Origin: Diorhabda sublineata | Lineage: Eukaryota; Arthropoda; Insecta; Coleoptera; Chrysomelidae | DNA length: 64,000 bases | Assembly: GCF_026230105.1 (NCBI RefSeq) | Contig: NC_079474.1 | Span: 27,542,294 to 27,606,293, forward strand | Direction of reading: 5' to 3' | Shown here: positions 1 through 11,976 of the stretch, in pieces | Position numbering within the stretch: position 1 is the stretch's first letter | Layout: every line of letters starts with the position of its first letter | Made by a program: the position numbers and the translations under genes | The notes under the pieces: generated by a model | Database searches by the model: none | What the model saw: the letters and a program-made list of their open reading frames with translations, nothing else | Told to the model about the DNA's origin: nothing

Positions 1-1050
1 TTGTGGCAAAACCATGGAAACATCACACAGCAAATTGAAAGTAGCATCATATAATCAAACAAAAAGTAATCTAACTATAGGAGCAGCTCCAGAAGTTATA
101 TACTTCATAGCTATAATCTAGACCAAGATGTTTTGAAGGGATAGTTAATTTTACTATCCACACAAGGGCTTGGTAAGTACTGAGAGGTGTATGAAGGTTT
201 TGAATAATGCTATAACAAATGAAACCAGTCTTCAAGAGTATCTTCAGTGAAATGGACATTGTAAAATGTCACTTCTAAATACGAGGATACTCATACAGTA
301 CTGGAAAATTTCGAAAGATCAATGCATAATATTGCAGATGAAAAAACAACTCAGACCAAAGCAAAACAGATGAGATGGAGGATGGTATATGGCCTCGGGA
401 TATGATTATGCTGCTCTAAATGAAATTCGAGGATAGCGTTTTTTTATTTGAATATTGCTTTTTTAAAAAATAAATCAAGTGACATCATACATCAAGTATT
501 TTGGATACTATTAACATGGAAATATATCAATATTGGCGAAATAGACCAAATCAATTATCTTGAGAGAAAAATAAACAACAATAAATCATAAGATAACAGA
601 AAAGAGAATTTTCGATATTGTCTATATACGAAAAACTGAGGAATCTTGTATCTATAGATAATTCAAATAGGTAATTTCTTTTTATATCAATAAACTTAAT
701 CAGGAATTTTTCTATGGTACTGGAAAATATTTTACGGAGCAAAGGAGTTTCAATGAGCTTTTTAAATCTAATCTGTTCAATATTGTCCCTGGGAAATATT
801 TCATGTCTCTTTTAAAGCGACTTTCACCATTTATTTCTAAAATACTCCAAGCATCTCTCTACGTACATCTTCTCGTTTTTGTTTTGATATCTATAGATTT
901 AGATTCTAATAGCAGGGTATTGAAATATTGACGTAGGATTTCAGTGGAACAGTCCATTTCACTATACAAGGATCGGCATAAGCCAGGAAAAAAATTTGCA
1001 CTCACACAAGAGAAAAAATGTAGCGTCAAAATGAATTACAAAAGAAATTC
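1..1050. other. AT-rich stretch, no gene seen
   Basis: Only short chance reading frames are present, with no recognisable domain, terminal repeat or tandem repeat. It is probably intronic or intergenic. Confidence 0.5.
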
Positions 1051-1060
1051 GAAGAGAGGT

Positions 1061-1165
1061 TACTGTAAGTGTTCAAATTGATGCCCATCTTGATTAATAC
1101 ATACATTAATACGGCAACGTTTCTGGAGAAGACGCAGGTCCAGCGAAACATGTCGAGCTGTCCAC
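1061..1165 (-). mobile_element. Tc1/mariner transposase C-terminal scrap
   Basis: Read on the minus strand, this stretch gives a frame ending ...LRLLQKRCRINVCINQDG, then HQFEHLQ and a stop at about 1061. Insect Tc1/mariner transposases often end this way: a basic helix, then a Gly-His-x-Phe-Glu-His-Leu tail. No catalytic region or terminal repeat is attached. The match is short, so the assignment is tentative; a chance resemblance cannot be excluded without a profile search. Confidence 0.4.
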
Positions 1166-1512
1166 GAACAGGTTCAAATTATTTTTCAATTGCAATTCGG
1201 AGCTTTGTATTTTATCAAGACGTTCTTTTAATATTTGACTGGTAGATTGGAATTAAGTTTTTATATTCAAATTCGTTTCTTATTTACCAAAAATTTTTTC
1301 AATGTTTACATTCTTTAACCTTTGAATTTCTATCTGGAAATTAAGAGCTTCCTGGGTGACGTGTCTAATTGAATGGAAAACGTATTTAATATACTTTTGA
1401 GGTTACAACATAATTATTAGTATTTTAAATTTGTGCCAAAACGACAGGATTCCCTTTATGATTTTCTATAACTATCCATAAGTATAGAGTACGCGCTACC
1501 TAAGATAAGTCA

Positions 1513-1722
1513 CCGTTCTTCAAAGAAGAAAGCAAGTACTTTCTTCGCTAACGCCTCGATGAATATTGATTAACATTTCCTTCAAAAACCAAGATGTTCA
1601 TCGACCTTTCCGTCAACATCAACATCCTCTAACCACCTTTAGGATAAGGAAAAGCAGCCGTTCTTCAAAGGAGCAAACAACTACTTTCCTAGTCAATAGT
1701 TCGACGAATATGGAATTACATC
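1513..1722 (+). repeat. Interspersed repeat, two tandem partial copies
   Basis: The motif GTTCTTCAAAG.., then AACTACTTTC.., then TCGACGAATAT occurs at about 1515-1570 and again, diverged, at about 1659-1720. The first copy continues into a CATCGACCTTTCCGTC segment. The same ordered blocks recur in inverted orientation at 11602-11727. A 78-codon open frame crosses the region but follows the repeat rather than a known protein, so I treat it as non-coding repeat. The family is not one I can name. Confidence 0.6.
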
Positions 1723-1724
1723 TC

Positions 1725-2316
1725 TATCAACCGTTATGTTCGAACGGAATACAACATCAGCAAGCGATGCTATTTGATGATGTTAATCCTATTCGGATAT
1801 AAATGCACTGGTAGAATTAGGATGTTTTTTAGTATATTTGGAAACAGAATTTGATTATTGTGTTCGCATTATAGTATATAAAAGTTTATGTCATTAGAAA
1901 AGCATTCTTTCTATACCAAAGAAATCAAGATATTGAATGCTGTAACTAGGAAACAGGCAAAGGACCTAGTAATCGCCTATTGAAATAATGTTTACTTTTA
2001 TTATGAAACATTACACGGGAATTCTAGTTACACTCTTCAATTTGGTTTAAGAAAAAACTGAGAATGTTGAAAAAAACTGACCGTTCTGTTTCATCAGACA
2101 CTAATAATTCATCTACAGCAATTAGAAACAAACTCATGAAATTTTTCGATTCACTTCGCTCATTTCACAAGCTTTTTCACTCACATAATAAAACATTGCT
2201 TTTGACACTCATTCCATAAATAACTATTAAGGCAATATTTCGGTTGAACAGGTAAAAAGGATTAGGTAGGTAATTCCCAGTTTAGAATGTAACTTCACGT
2301 ACTTTATGAATAGAAA
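1725..2316. other. Unassigned AT-rich DNA
   Basis: I see no coding sequence, inverted repeat or tandem repeat here. It lies between the tandem repeat on the left and the 3' end of a non-LTR retrotransposon on the right. Confidence 0.4.
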
Positions 2317-2317
2317 G

Positions 2318-3500
2318 AGAGAGATAAAAATGCTTTATTGTCAAAAAATTATTACAATTTGTAGACAAAAGCTTGTAAAAATTTAAAATACAGAAGAAAA
2401 CCGAAATGAATAACAAAATTATAGGTAATAATAATAGGTAATAATTAGAATATAAATCCATAGTAAAATTAAACCAATATGCAGCGTGCCCGGAATTAAA
2501 TATTATTAGAATAGAAGTCGTTTACAGAGTAGAAGGCACTTTTCAGTAAATATGTCCCCAAATTATTGCGAAATGTGGGAAAAGATGATATCGATTTGAT
2601 TTCAATTGGCAAGTGATTGTGCATTTTTTTGCATAGTAAAATATTGAGCCCTTAACTAATTTTGAACGTGAAATGGTAGGTAGAGAGTCAAAAATTTTCA
2701 TCCCTTGAAGAAGTCCCGGCAGTGAGTCCTGCTGTTTAGTCTGAGTAAATATCTAACAGTTCTCTTTTGTAGTTTGGAGATAATAAACTGTTAAGGAAGT
2801 GGATAAGTTTAATTCTTTGGAAACTGATCTCAGCGCAAAACAGGAGGAACTTTTTCGATAAGGCGGCAATATGTAGCTCCCATTTCAAGTACTAAGAATT
2901 TTACAGATTTAACGACGTCAATGGTGGTGTTATTTAATAAAAGACGGCATGTATTTTTATACGATAAAACTTCAGTTTTAGAAATGTTAAGACAGAGAAG
3001 ATTAGAACCGCACCATGATTTAAGGGTGATTAGTTCACTAGATATGGTCCTATGAAGTACCGTGTGATCGAGGTTGTTCCAAGAGAAACTAATACCGTCT
3101 GCAAAAAGACATATTTTACTACTGATGCCTAGATAGGAGATGTCGTTTATAAACAGAAGAAACAAAATAAGGTCCAGTACTGAACCTTGGGGAAATCTAC
3201 ATTTTATTGACTTGCAAGAAGACATCGTTGTATCAACCCATAAAAGCTGACTTTTGTTAGTAAGGTATGACTGAAACCATGCGAGAGGTGTTGTCCTGAA
3301 ACCGTTGTACTGCAATTTGTTAATAAAAATATTATGATTAACACAATCGAAAGCCTTAGAAAAATCACAAAAAGTTGTTGCAGTGGAGTGATGGCTGTTT
3401 AGGCTAGAGTAGACATTATTTAGGAGGGAGAAAACATCATCATTTGTGCATTTGTTACTTAAAAATGGTAATTGATGGTTACTAAGTATTTTAGATAATA
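2318..3500 (-). mobile_element. CR1/Jockey-like non-LTR retrotransposon remnant (RT domain)
   Basis: Minus-strand fragment of a reverse transcriptase. The frame is open from about 3490 down to 2830. Motif A is intact (CDFSKAFDCVNH), followed by a PQGSVL block (FPQGSVLDLILFLLFIND). Motif C reads FADG, where active enzymes have FADD, so the second catalytic Asp is lost. Near 2880 the frame slips and the remainder decays. The 3' tail ends at about 2318 with AATAAAGCATTT and a CT-rich run rather than a long poly(A). The endonuclease half is missing, as in a 5'-truncated copy. The copy at 61790-62632, on the opposite strand, shares the RT segment and the same 3' tail. Dead element; the clade is inferred from motifs only. 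Confidence 0.85.
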
Positions 3501-3539
3501 GAGTTAATTAACAAATTTTATTTGAGTGAGTCGAAAGTT

Positions 3540-5555
3540 ATTCTCAACTTTTAGTGTGTTAAAGGTTTAAACATTTCAAATGCTAATATTCTTCAATATG
3601 CAATTTCTTTCCACATCAACTTTTATGATATAAAATTTATGGTCTACGTTGGATTTTACTACCGACAAAGAAAAATGGTGATATATTGTAATACGAAAAT
3701 TTACGTTTTATGTCATTAATGATACTAAAAAAAGCTCAGGAATATATTTCTTACAAAATATTGTTTCTGTTTTTTTTAACGAACCAATAAACTTCCCTTC
3801 CTTCAGTTATAACAAAGATAACTTTCATTCGCTATCTTTATCCGTTACTTTATATTCTGTTCCTTATGTTATGGCACGGTGAGTGGCCCTATTCTTCGAG
3901 GCTTTGCGGGTCTACAGACGGTAGGCACGGAATGGTTTTTTGGTAGTCAGTTGTACCATAACACTTTGGAAACATATTTTTCGGTACAGCAAATAGAAAT
4001 TTTATTTAAAAAATTATATTTTCGCACCAAAGCTGATATAAGTATTAGGAAAAGCGACCTTCCTATGCAAACTATTTTTGAAAATATCAAAAATATACAA
4101 GAACTAATAAGTTGGTCTCTTTATAAAAACTAGCGAACGGCTTAGGCATCGCACGACTAAAAAATCATCAGATTCGTGCGTCAAATGTGTAGAATGATAA
4201 TATAATGTCTATTAAACTTTATGAATACTGATGTATTCCATTATATACTTAACAAATAAAGAACTTGTGCCTTGTATTGTGTAGAATACAAGAAGCTTCC
4301 CGTAATCGGTGTAAGAAAGACGTTAAAAATTTATTTTCGCGTACGTTAATTTTTTGCGATAGATCCCAATTTACTCAATATAATTGTATTGTTCAATTGA
4401 TCAAAATGATCTTGAGGCAAATAACGTGGTTAAGTTGATAAGAATTCTAAATAAATAGACATACGATATAGCGAATTTTTCCAACACTTTTAACAATTAC
4501 CTTCAGATTTCAATTGAGAAATAATTCAATGAGCTTTTCCTATGAATCAATAGTTGTGTCTCGAGAAAAAATATTTTGCATTAGAGCACAGTTTTTGATT
4601 GTGATTTGTTAATCAATCCCTCGATTAATTTTCACCTTTCATCTAGTACATCCTAATATATTAGACATAATCGAAATAACTCTTTAACCACAGGTGAGTT
4701 GCAGAAGAGAGATGGTGGGAACAAATATTGATTGATTGAGGAAAAAAATAAATACTAGGTGTGTAAAACTGATAAACCTCAGTAACTAAGAGATAAAATA
4801 AAAAAAAAGAGATGTTAGAGAAAATAATGATGTGGAAAATTATATAGTATATATATAGTATAGTGATCTTTACCAAGATATTTCGTACATTGGGTACTTA
4901 TATGTCATAAGTAGTTAGCAGTTGGAAATCTCAAAAGACTGGTATGGGTACGAAATAATTATGTTGGTGGTCTCTAAGGTTTCATAGCCAATTTGAATAC
5001 CGCATCACATGATTCGCAATAGCAAGAGTTAGATATTCGATTGATTTAACAAAACCTCTTTTGAAATTTTTTACCAGTTATATAGTATAAAAGATGTTCA
5101 AAATGTTTTACTACAACAAAGAATATTATTTTAAGAAAGTCTGGAAATATTTCTTGTTAAAGCTAAATTTAAAATAAATAAAACCTGAAATATTTTTTCT
5201 GATTTTGATTTATGCATTTGTTACAAATATATCCATTATTAAGTTCTGATTTTATTCACGATTCAGTGGAACCACTTCATATTACATTTGCGAAATTAAA
5301 CAGTGACATATTTGTATAGGTGTGTTTGAATTTGTTCCCTTTTTTAGTAGTTTTTGTTTTAAAAATTCATCTTAAATAAGAGATAGTGTTTTAAATAACC
5401 TTCAAATCAAGACATAATTCCTGAGCTACAAGTCTGGGAAAAATGATTGAAAACATAATTTAAAGGCTTTTTTATTTCGGATTCTTAGGTATTTATAGTC
5501 TTTATTAGAAAAGAGTTGCACTTAAGTTTTGAGATAGATAAATAAAAATAAATAT
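3540..5555. other. Unassigned AT-rich DNA
   Basis: No recognised gene. An 84-codon plus-strand frame at 3879-4133 lacks any motif I know, and I see no splice or promoter context that makes it convincing. No terminal repeats were noticed. Confidence 0.4.
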
Positions 5556-5559
5556 TCAT

Positions 5560-6095
5560 AATTATTTATAGCTTTATTGTATTTCAAATTATTCTCCATT
5601 AGGATCAGTACACTTTTGAATGCTTTTGAACCAACTGTCGAATCATTCTTTCCATTCCAATTGAGGTATCTCATGAGATTGATTTGAAGGCATCAATCGC
5701 TTGAGGTGTAGAAACACACTGGCCTCATAATTTATTTTTGATCTGCGGGAATAAGAACGTATCTTTGGATGCCAAACGACTGTACGGCGGATGACTTACT
5801 AACTCGATGTTTTCACTGTTTAAAAACGGTTTTTAACTGATTCTAGACTTCCGGCAAACAATTGCTGGTGTACTATTCAGAACTGGGCTTTCTACGTTGC
5901 TCCGAACGGCGGCGACATGTCCAGTTATTCCGAAAAAACAGGCGACCGGTTGCTTCAAAGTGCTTGGTGCGCGAACAGTCGATTGTTTTTTAGTTTCAGG
6001 TTCATATGCATATATCCATAGATCCGTTTGAAACACCGCGTAAACAACAAATCTTTTTGACAGCCAAATGTTCATGCAATATTAAATGTATGCGA
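5560..6095 (-). mobile_element. mariner transposase remnant (internally deleted)
   Basis: On the minus strand the order is: HEHLAVKKICC (end of the DNA-binding half), then TDLWIYAYEPETKKQS (block around the first catalytic Asp, eroded), then ACFFGITGHVA, then ENIELVSHPPYS, then a C-terminal stretch with STPQAIDAF and WFKSIQKCTDPNGE before the end near 5575. The middle, including the HHDN block with the second catalytic Asp, is missing, and several stops and frameshifts interrupt the rest. This matches the DD34D mariner type in which ETWIYAYDPETK surrounds the first Asp. I found no terminal inverted repeats. Confidence 0.8.
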
Positions 6096-6283
6096 ATAAA
6101 ACTAATGCCAAAGTCATTATTGATGTTGAGTAAGTGTTCAAAGCAAAAAAATAGATTCTAGAAAAAATTGTATTTGTAGAAAATAAAAAAAAATTAAAAC
6201 AAAACCTCTTTAAATGCACATCTTTCACCATTATGTTTCAAAATCAAGGTAAAACCCCTAGATAAAAATTAATGAAATTTTAA

Positions 6284-8222
6284 AATTCAAATGTGGCACT
6301 TCTTATATGTATGTCAGAGTTCAGTCTTCCTCATATTCGCTGTGGGGGTGCTCTCCAGAAAAGGTTTGAGGTGCTTGAAATTTGCACTCTCTGCAAACGT
6401 ATTCTGAATGGGCGAGGCAGATTGCCTTTTTGCAATGGATGCATTTGAACTTGGTTAGCCTTCTCACACCAGTTCCCACACTGCAGGTCTCGTATTTGCG
6501 TCTTTTAGTTTGCTGTGAATAATTTTTTTCGCAATCAACAGTATCATTAGGTTGCGTTATGGGCCGAAACTTTTTTAGACGGATTTGAAGGCTCAACGGC
6601 ATTCCAATCGTCTTCATACTTCTTCTCTTGAGTTCTGGAAGTGTCAGTTCATAAGATAATTGTTTCAGGAAAACCCTCCTTCGCATTTTTTCAAGATTAT
6701 TGCCCAGATAAACAATGTAGGTGTTAATCCCGGCTACATTAATCATCAGGTAAAAGATCACCATTGGCCAACGCTTGTTGTTTCGGCACACGTTGTAGTT
6801 TCCGCACAATTGGTCAGCTGTATCGACCCCACTTTTGGTATCATTGTAAAATGTGATTATCTCGGGCTTCTTTTGAGATCCAGTATCTGCATCAATTGCA
6901 TCATCGTTGTGTCGTGTAGGGTTGAGACTAGAAGCACATTTTTCCTCTCACGTGGCACGTACGACACGAGAACTTTTCCTTCATGGAATCCGAGCTTGCT
7001 ATCAAACTGTTTCCTTCCCTCGACATCCACAAAATCTGTCGGCAGGACCCTCTTGTTTTTCCTCACTGAGCCAACGTAAGAGAGCTTCTGTGCTTTCAAT
7101 TCCATAATAAGGTTGAAGTCAGTGAACCAGTTGTCCGCCGTTATGTTCCGCCCAGTTCCAAATAAGGGCTCAGCTAATCGTTTAATAACGTCACTAGGTC
7201 GGTTACTGACCTTGAATGGACCCTCTGGCTGTAAACCATCCTAGAAATGCCCTGATTTCAATGACATCTGTTGTCTTGATATCCCTTTCTATGGAAAATG
7301 CTTCTTTAATACCTTCAATATATTGATTTGTGTATTTCACTATAATATCAATGATTTCTTCAGAAAAGAAATGACCCCAACATTCCACCGGAGTTCTAGC
7401 TGTTTTTGCTGCGCCAATGACTCCTGAGAGGTGAGTGACGATATTTTCTGGCCCATTGCGCTTGGTCTTTGAAGGTGGCTTCCTGTTCCATTTGGTCTTT
7501 TTATCCTTCCTCAAGGAATATGAGCCTGGAGATTCAGGGTCACAAATATCTTCATCAGAATCATCAGTGATTTCTTGCTCTGTGTTTGAGTCGTCTCTTC
7601 TTTCTTCGATATCATCTTCTGAAGCTATATCACTTTCTTCTCCCAAATCTTCAATTTCAGCAGGGTCATCTGATGCTAACAAAAGATTCCTTACTTCTTC
7701 AACATTTCTCTCATTACTCAGGTTAAAACTCCAGCAAACCATACCTACCTCAAATCTGAAATAAAAGATGGAGAAACCACATGAGATTCCTTTGAAACGA
7801 GTTCAATCGCATTGTGCTTCTGAAAGACAGCTAAGAGCAATATTGAAAATCATCGTTTTAAAACAAAAAATCAAACAATCTGACTAAATGACGTTATAAG
7901 CATCTTTCATATAACCATTTGAGATGAACGTATGAAAAAATATATATCTCACCTTCAAAAGTGTGACGTAATCAGATCGTAGTGGGCAGTACCGTTCACT
8001 GAGAGGTACAGGGCGCAACTGAGATAGGGGGTCTGAATGGCCGCCTCGAGTTAGGAAGCTACTGGAATTGAGGGAGCGCAGCACTGCCTTGTGACAGGGA
8101 AGCACAAAAAACCCTTCAGCCTGATCTGACAGATCACATTGCGACCGACCAAGGGTTAAAAACGTCAAATTTTGGATGGCAATGCCAGACATATTCACAT
8201 CAGTGTTGCCACATTTCAAAAC
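6284..8222 (-). mobile_element. piggyBac-like element, candidate boundaries at TTAA sites
   Basis: The piggyBac transposase pseudogene inside lies between two TTAA tetranucleotides (6280-6283 and 8223-8226), the target of piggyBac insertion. Just inside each TTAA is an imperfect inverted match, AATTCAAATGTGGCA on the left and GTTTTGAAATGTGGCA read inward from the right. The 1.94-kb span plus the inferred coding deletion would restore about the usual 2.3-2.5 kb. A second possible right end is GGGTTAA at 8153-8159, which resembles classic piggyBac tips but has no partner on the left. Boundaries are therefore provisional. Confidence 0.5.
6321..7742 (-). pseudogene. piggyBac transposase, internally deleted and frameshifted
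   Basis: Three minus-strand segments form one piggyBac (DDE_Tnp_1_7) transposase. Segment 1 (7742-about 7240) has an acidic Asp/Glu-rich N-terminus and the start of the domain, to IRAFLG. Segment 2 (about 7235-6915) runs GLQPEGPFKVSNRPSDVIK, then ITADNWFTDFNLI with the second catalytic Asp, then YVGSVRKNKR. Segment 3 (about 6910-6321) has SGVDTADQLCGNYNV with the third Asp, RRWPMVIFY, and a C-terminal cysteine-rich zinc domain (C-x2-C-x5-C-x2-H-x5-C-x2-C). At about 7240 the sequence jumps from IRAFLG to QPEGPF, so the part with the first catalytic Asp is deleted and the frame shifts. A small insertion near 6915 shifts it again. About 470 codons remain of the usual 560-600, so it cannot be active. 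Confidence 0.9.
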
Positions 8223-8226
8223 TTAA

Positions 8227-10090
8227 GTGGCAACCCTCGTATGTATAAAGATTGATTAAGTAAACCAAAGCACCAAAACGTGTTCACTTGTGTTCTAGTT
8301 TCAAAAGATTCTTTACATAGTAATTGTTAATCCAACCCTGTTACTGTTTACTTTACCATTTGCAGTTTACAGCTCATTTTTGATTTGCACATTGTAAGTT
8401 CAGATAAAATATATTGAAACGTACAACACAAACAAACAACCTATGCGATAAATCTATTGTGAGGCGGAGATTAGGGCTATGAAGAAACTGGGAGTAGATA
8501 AATATGTCAAATACAACAACATTAACAAGACTGAGTGTGTTGGTATTTTTAAAGTTCTTAAAAAATTCCAGATTCATTGTGATGACTTACTCATATCATA
8601 ACCTCAAACCATAGACTATGATCGGGACAAATATTTTTAAAAATATATTAAACATTCTTTTGGAAGAAAGATATTCTCATCACAAAAACTAATTAACTAA
8701 CAACTTAATTGTCACAAACAAGTTGGAAGAACTAACATAAAAACGTTGATTGTTTTGTGGATATTGGCTATAAAATGAAATTGACTACTAAACTAGATTT
8801 ATAACTTAAACCGTTATATTAACAAATGTATGTTGAACTACTCCATCTGCATATTGATAGTGAAAACATGTGTGAGAATCTGACTACGCATTCAGACTGA
8901 TGATTATAGACACGATTTTGAAATTATATAGTTATCTAACTTTTTTTAGCAATAGGAATGAATCTATTGAGGGTCAATTTTGAACATCTGCCACTTTCAA
9001 CCTGCCGATTAATAATTACAACAAACGATCTGTAGTATCATTAGAACCGTATGATCACATGTTTTTACATTTATTAAACGATGACTCACTACTGAAAGAA
9101 GCGCAGGTGATAATTTGAAACACATTATGCACCTGGATAAACACCAGACAGACCCCAGACGCAATTATACTATTCACTTGGACGTTTAATTGCTGAATCA
9201 ATTTGAGATAATCGGTTATTAGGCACCGTTGCACCCGAGATTTTTTTACAATTTCAACTAATTATTTCAAGACATACCAGGGTTACTAGTTATAAATCTG
9301 GTCTATCACTGAAGAAACCTATATATTTATGATCAAGATTTAAATCACTTTGTATACTTTTCCATTTAGTGGCGATAATGGTTAATCAAGAATTTTTTTT
9401 ATTTGAAGGAATAAAAATAAGTCTTCATGATTCGCCTTTTCACTTTCTTGTTTGGAATTTTTGTCATTGACTTTTGACAAACGATTGACTATGTACCATT
9501 CGAATTTGACTGATTCGTTACCTATGTAGATGCTGTACATAACTTTAGATGCACCTTTTGCAATATTCCTATACACTAGTCAACGCTAGAATTAAATAAC
9601 TTAAGTCACAAACTTTTTTTAAAAAATAATTTATTCAGCAAACTGAGAATTTAATAAATTTAAATTAGAATTTGGTTTCAATAGGCTGACTGGTGTACTC
9701 GACGAATATCAAACTATTAAGAACAAAGTATTAGTTTACAACTTCAATTTATTGTGATGATAAACTTAATGAGGTTAGAGTTCATAGTAATAAATAAGTT
9801 ATTTATATTGGTGCGCCACTGTGATAAGGGCAACTTTGAATCACTTAGCTCTAGCATTCATCAGGTTAAACGTATCCAAGGGGAACAATTGAAATGGTAA
9901 TACTTTGCTTAGTCATAATAATGTCCAAAGATACCTCAGTCTCCAAGTATGTCAGATGAAGATATTGTACATGCAGATCTTTGACGTTTTTAGGCACAAC
10001 TTCAGATTTTGGATGGCTTCGCGAATTTCCTCAAAGATCTCTACGTTCAAAATCATTATACTACTTAAGTAGAATTTTTTAAACCGTTCA
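8227..10090. other. Unassigned AT-rich DNA
   Basis: No protein domain or terminal repeat pair recognised. Short frames at 8374-8577 and 9382-9576 on the minus strand look like chance. Confidence 0.4.
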
Positions 10091-10093
10091 TAG

Positions 10094-10175
10094 GCAACAC
10101 ACTATTTACACTACCACTACACCAATACTCACAATTACAGATGCGCGTTTTGATAACCAAGTTATCATCTTCAAA
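10094..10175 (+). repeat. Single copy of a dispersed repeat also found at 40.4-40.75 kb
   Basis: The blocks CTATTTACACTACCACTACA, CCAATACTCACAATTACA and TGCGCGTTTTGATAACCAAG follow one another here. The first two recur at 40381-40430. The second and third recur in reverse orientation at 40678-40753. On the minus strand this copy reads EDDNLVIKTR, hinting that the repeat derives from the coding tail of a retroelement, but I cannot name the family. Confidence 0.6.
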
Positions 10176-10179
10176 AACC

Positions 10180-11600
10180 GATGTTAAACTGTTTACCTTA
10201 AACTTACACATTACTTGAAGAGAAAAAAGTAAGAAAAAAATGTTAAGGGAGAAAGGTGTTTCCTCATTAAGGTCATGTTCATCATATCTATCCGTATATA
10301 ATGTATTGTTCAGAATTGATTATCTTATAGTTCAGTTTCCTTAATATATTGAAAGAGTTTGGAGGCCGAAATTGAATTTGGTGTGAAGTATTTTGATTCT
10401 TTAATTTTGTACGTATAAATCTGTGATTTACTTGTTTCATGGGTATTGGGGAAGTACAGAAGGGTCAATTTGAGATTGTCTCAATTCAAAGAATTAATTA
10501 AAACTAATTGAAAACTTTATTGACAATCTATTATTACAAAAATAGGTTTCTTTATAAAATAATATATGATATTCAAAAGATTATCTTGAAAATCGGTTTG
10601 GTTAGGTTAGGAGAGTAACTGACATTTCTCAGCCGTGTTTATGGATTTTAATCCATTTCTTTCAGAAGTTATTTGAAAAAGAGAATTCTCGAACAATCCA
10701 AGAGGTTAGTAAAATATTGTTAATTATCCAGGGTAATACATATATTTTGGCCATTACCTATTTATAAATCAAAACAACGCTGAAGGTATAATAAGCCTCA
10801 ATTACAGATATTCATTGAGTAAATTTAGTATCAAAATTTTTTGGCGCGATAGAAAATTCCGGAGAAAGTTGACAGATTTCTAAAAAGTTGATCAACCATC
10901 ATAATCTTTAAATTTGGCCATCAGCTGGTTCCAAAACTTGCTTGTTAAACGGTTTTCCTCGGATAATGAATCAAATATGGAAAAATATGCGAACCACAAT
11001 GGAGACTAAAATATATCTGACCTTAAATAGTTTCTTATCAATCTTTATTTTAAACATTTCAAATTAACCTTCTTGTAGACCCGAAGTTCAGTTTTAATAT
11101 ATTTGTTTGGATATTAAACAAATTTTGATTAGACTTGCTATACCGTCAAACATTTTAATGTTTTTTTATTCAATAAATGACTTCTGGACAAACATAACGC
11201 AAGTAAGAAAGTACCCAGAAGGAATAACAATCAAGAGAACGGATATGTTTTTTGTAACGTCGCTTCGAGAACCCGTCCCGCCTCGGGGTATTAACTAGAT
11301 CTTAAGCTGGAAAGAAAAAATTGTGATTTAACCTCCCATTTACGTAGTTTACTATAATAGCGGCTTAAGTTTACTAGTCGCGCGTGGTTGCACTCTATGT
11401 GTTAATTTTCCCGCGTTTTGTAACTATGTTTATACACTTGACAGAACTGATTAATTGTAACAAAAATATCTCCAAACAATACGAAATAGGAAACAATGTC
11501 TATAAATGTAGAAAAACGAGTGTAAATAAATATGATCTGATGAGACGTAATAACGTCGAAACTAGTCAGTAGTTACACCCTCTCCTTGCAATTGCGATCC
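10180..11600. other. Unassigned AT-rich DNA
   Basis: No gene recognised. A short GGTTAGGTTAGG at about 10606 resembles the insect telomeric unit TTAGG but is only two units long. Frames at 11107-11298 and 11384-11572 carry no known motif. Confidence 0.4.
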
Positions 11601-11601
11601 A

Positions 11602-11727
11602 TTGGGGATGTTAATATCGACAAAAAGGTCGATTTACATCACGTTCTTCAAAGGGGTTATAATTCAATATTCGTCGAGGCATTAGCCAAGAAAGTAGTTG
11701 TTTTCCCCTTTGAAGAACGGCGGTATA
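11602..11727 (-). repeat. Inverted copy of the repeat at 1513-1722
   Basis: On the minus strand this reads CCGTTCTTCAAAGGGG.., AACTACTTTCTTGGCTAATG, CCTCGACGAATATTGAAT, then ATCGACCTTTTTGTCGATAT, the same block order as at 1513-1625. It also contains its own small inverted pair (CGTTCTTCAAAGGGG against CCCCTTTGAAGAACG), so it may fold as a hairpin and may be part of a MITE. Confidence 0.6.
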
Positions 11728-11976
11728 CATTTTCGAAATTATTTCAGAGGTGAATGGTTGAAATTCTTTATATATATAGTTTTATATAAATGGAATCTTA
11801 AACTACCAAATTAAATTACTTGTCAAAAGACACTGCAGAAAATTAACAGGGAATTTAAATTGAAATTAAACTAAGAATTCGCCATTTTTCAACTTGTTAG
11901 TATAATCCCGTAGCAATGTCCTTTAGACGACGGAACACTGACAACAGAAAGGACCCATACAGGGAATTTCTATTGG

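Noticed and set aside
3879..4133. 84-codon plus-strand open frame starting MSGPILRGFAGLQTVG
   Set aside because: No motif I recognise, no clear splice or promoter context, and frames of this length are expected by chance in 64 kb.
7435..7764. Ser-rich plus-strand frame over the piggyBac N-terminus
   Set aside because: Antisense shadow of the acidic minus-strand N-terminal region.
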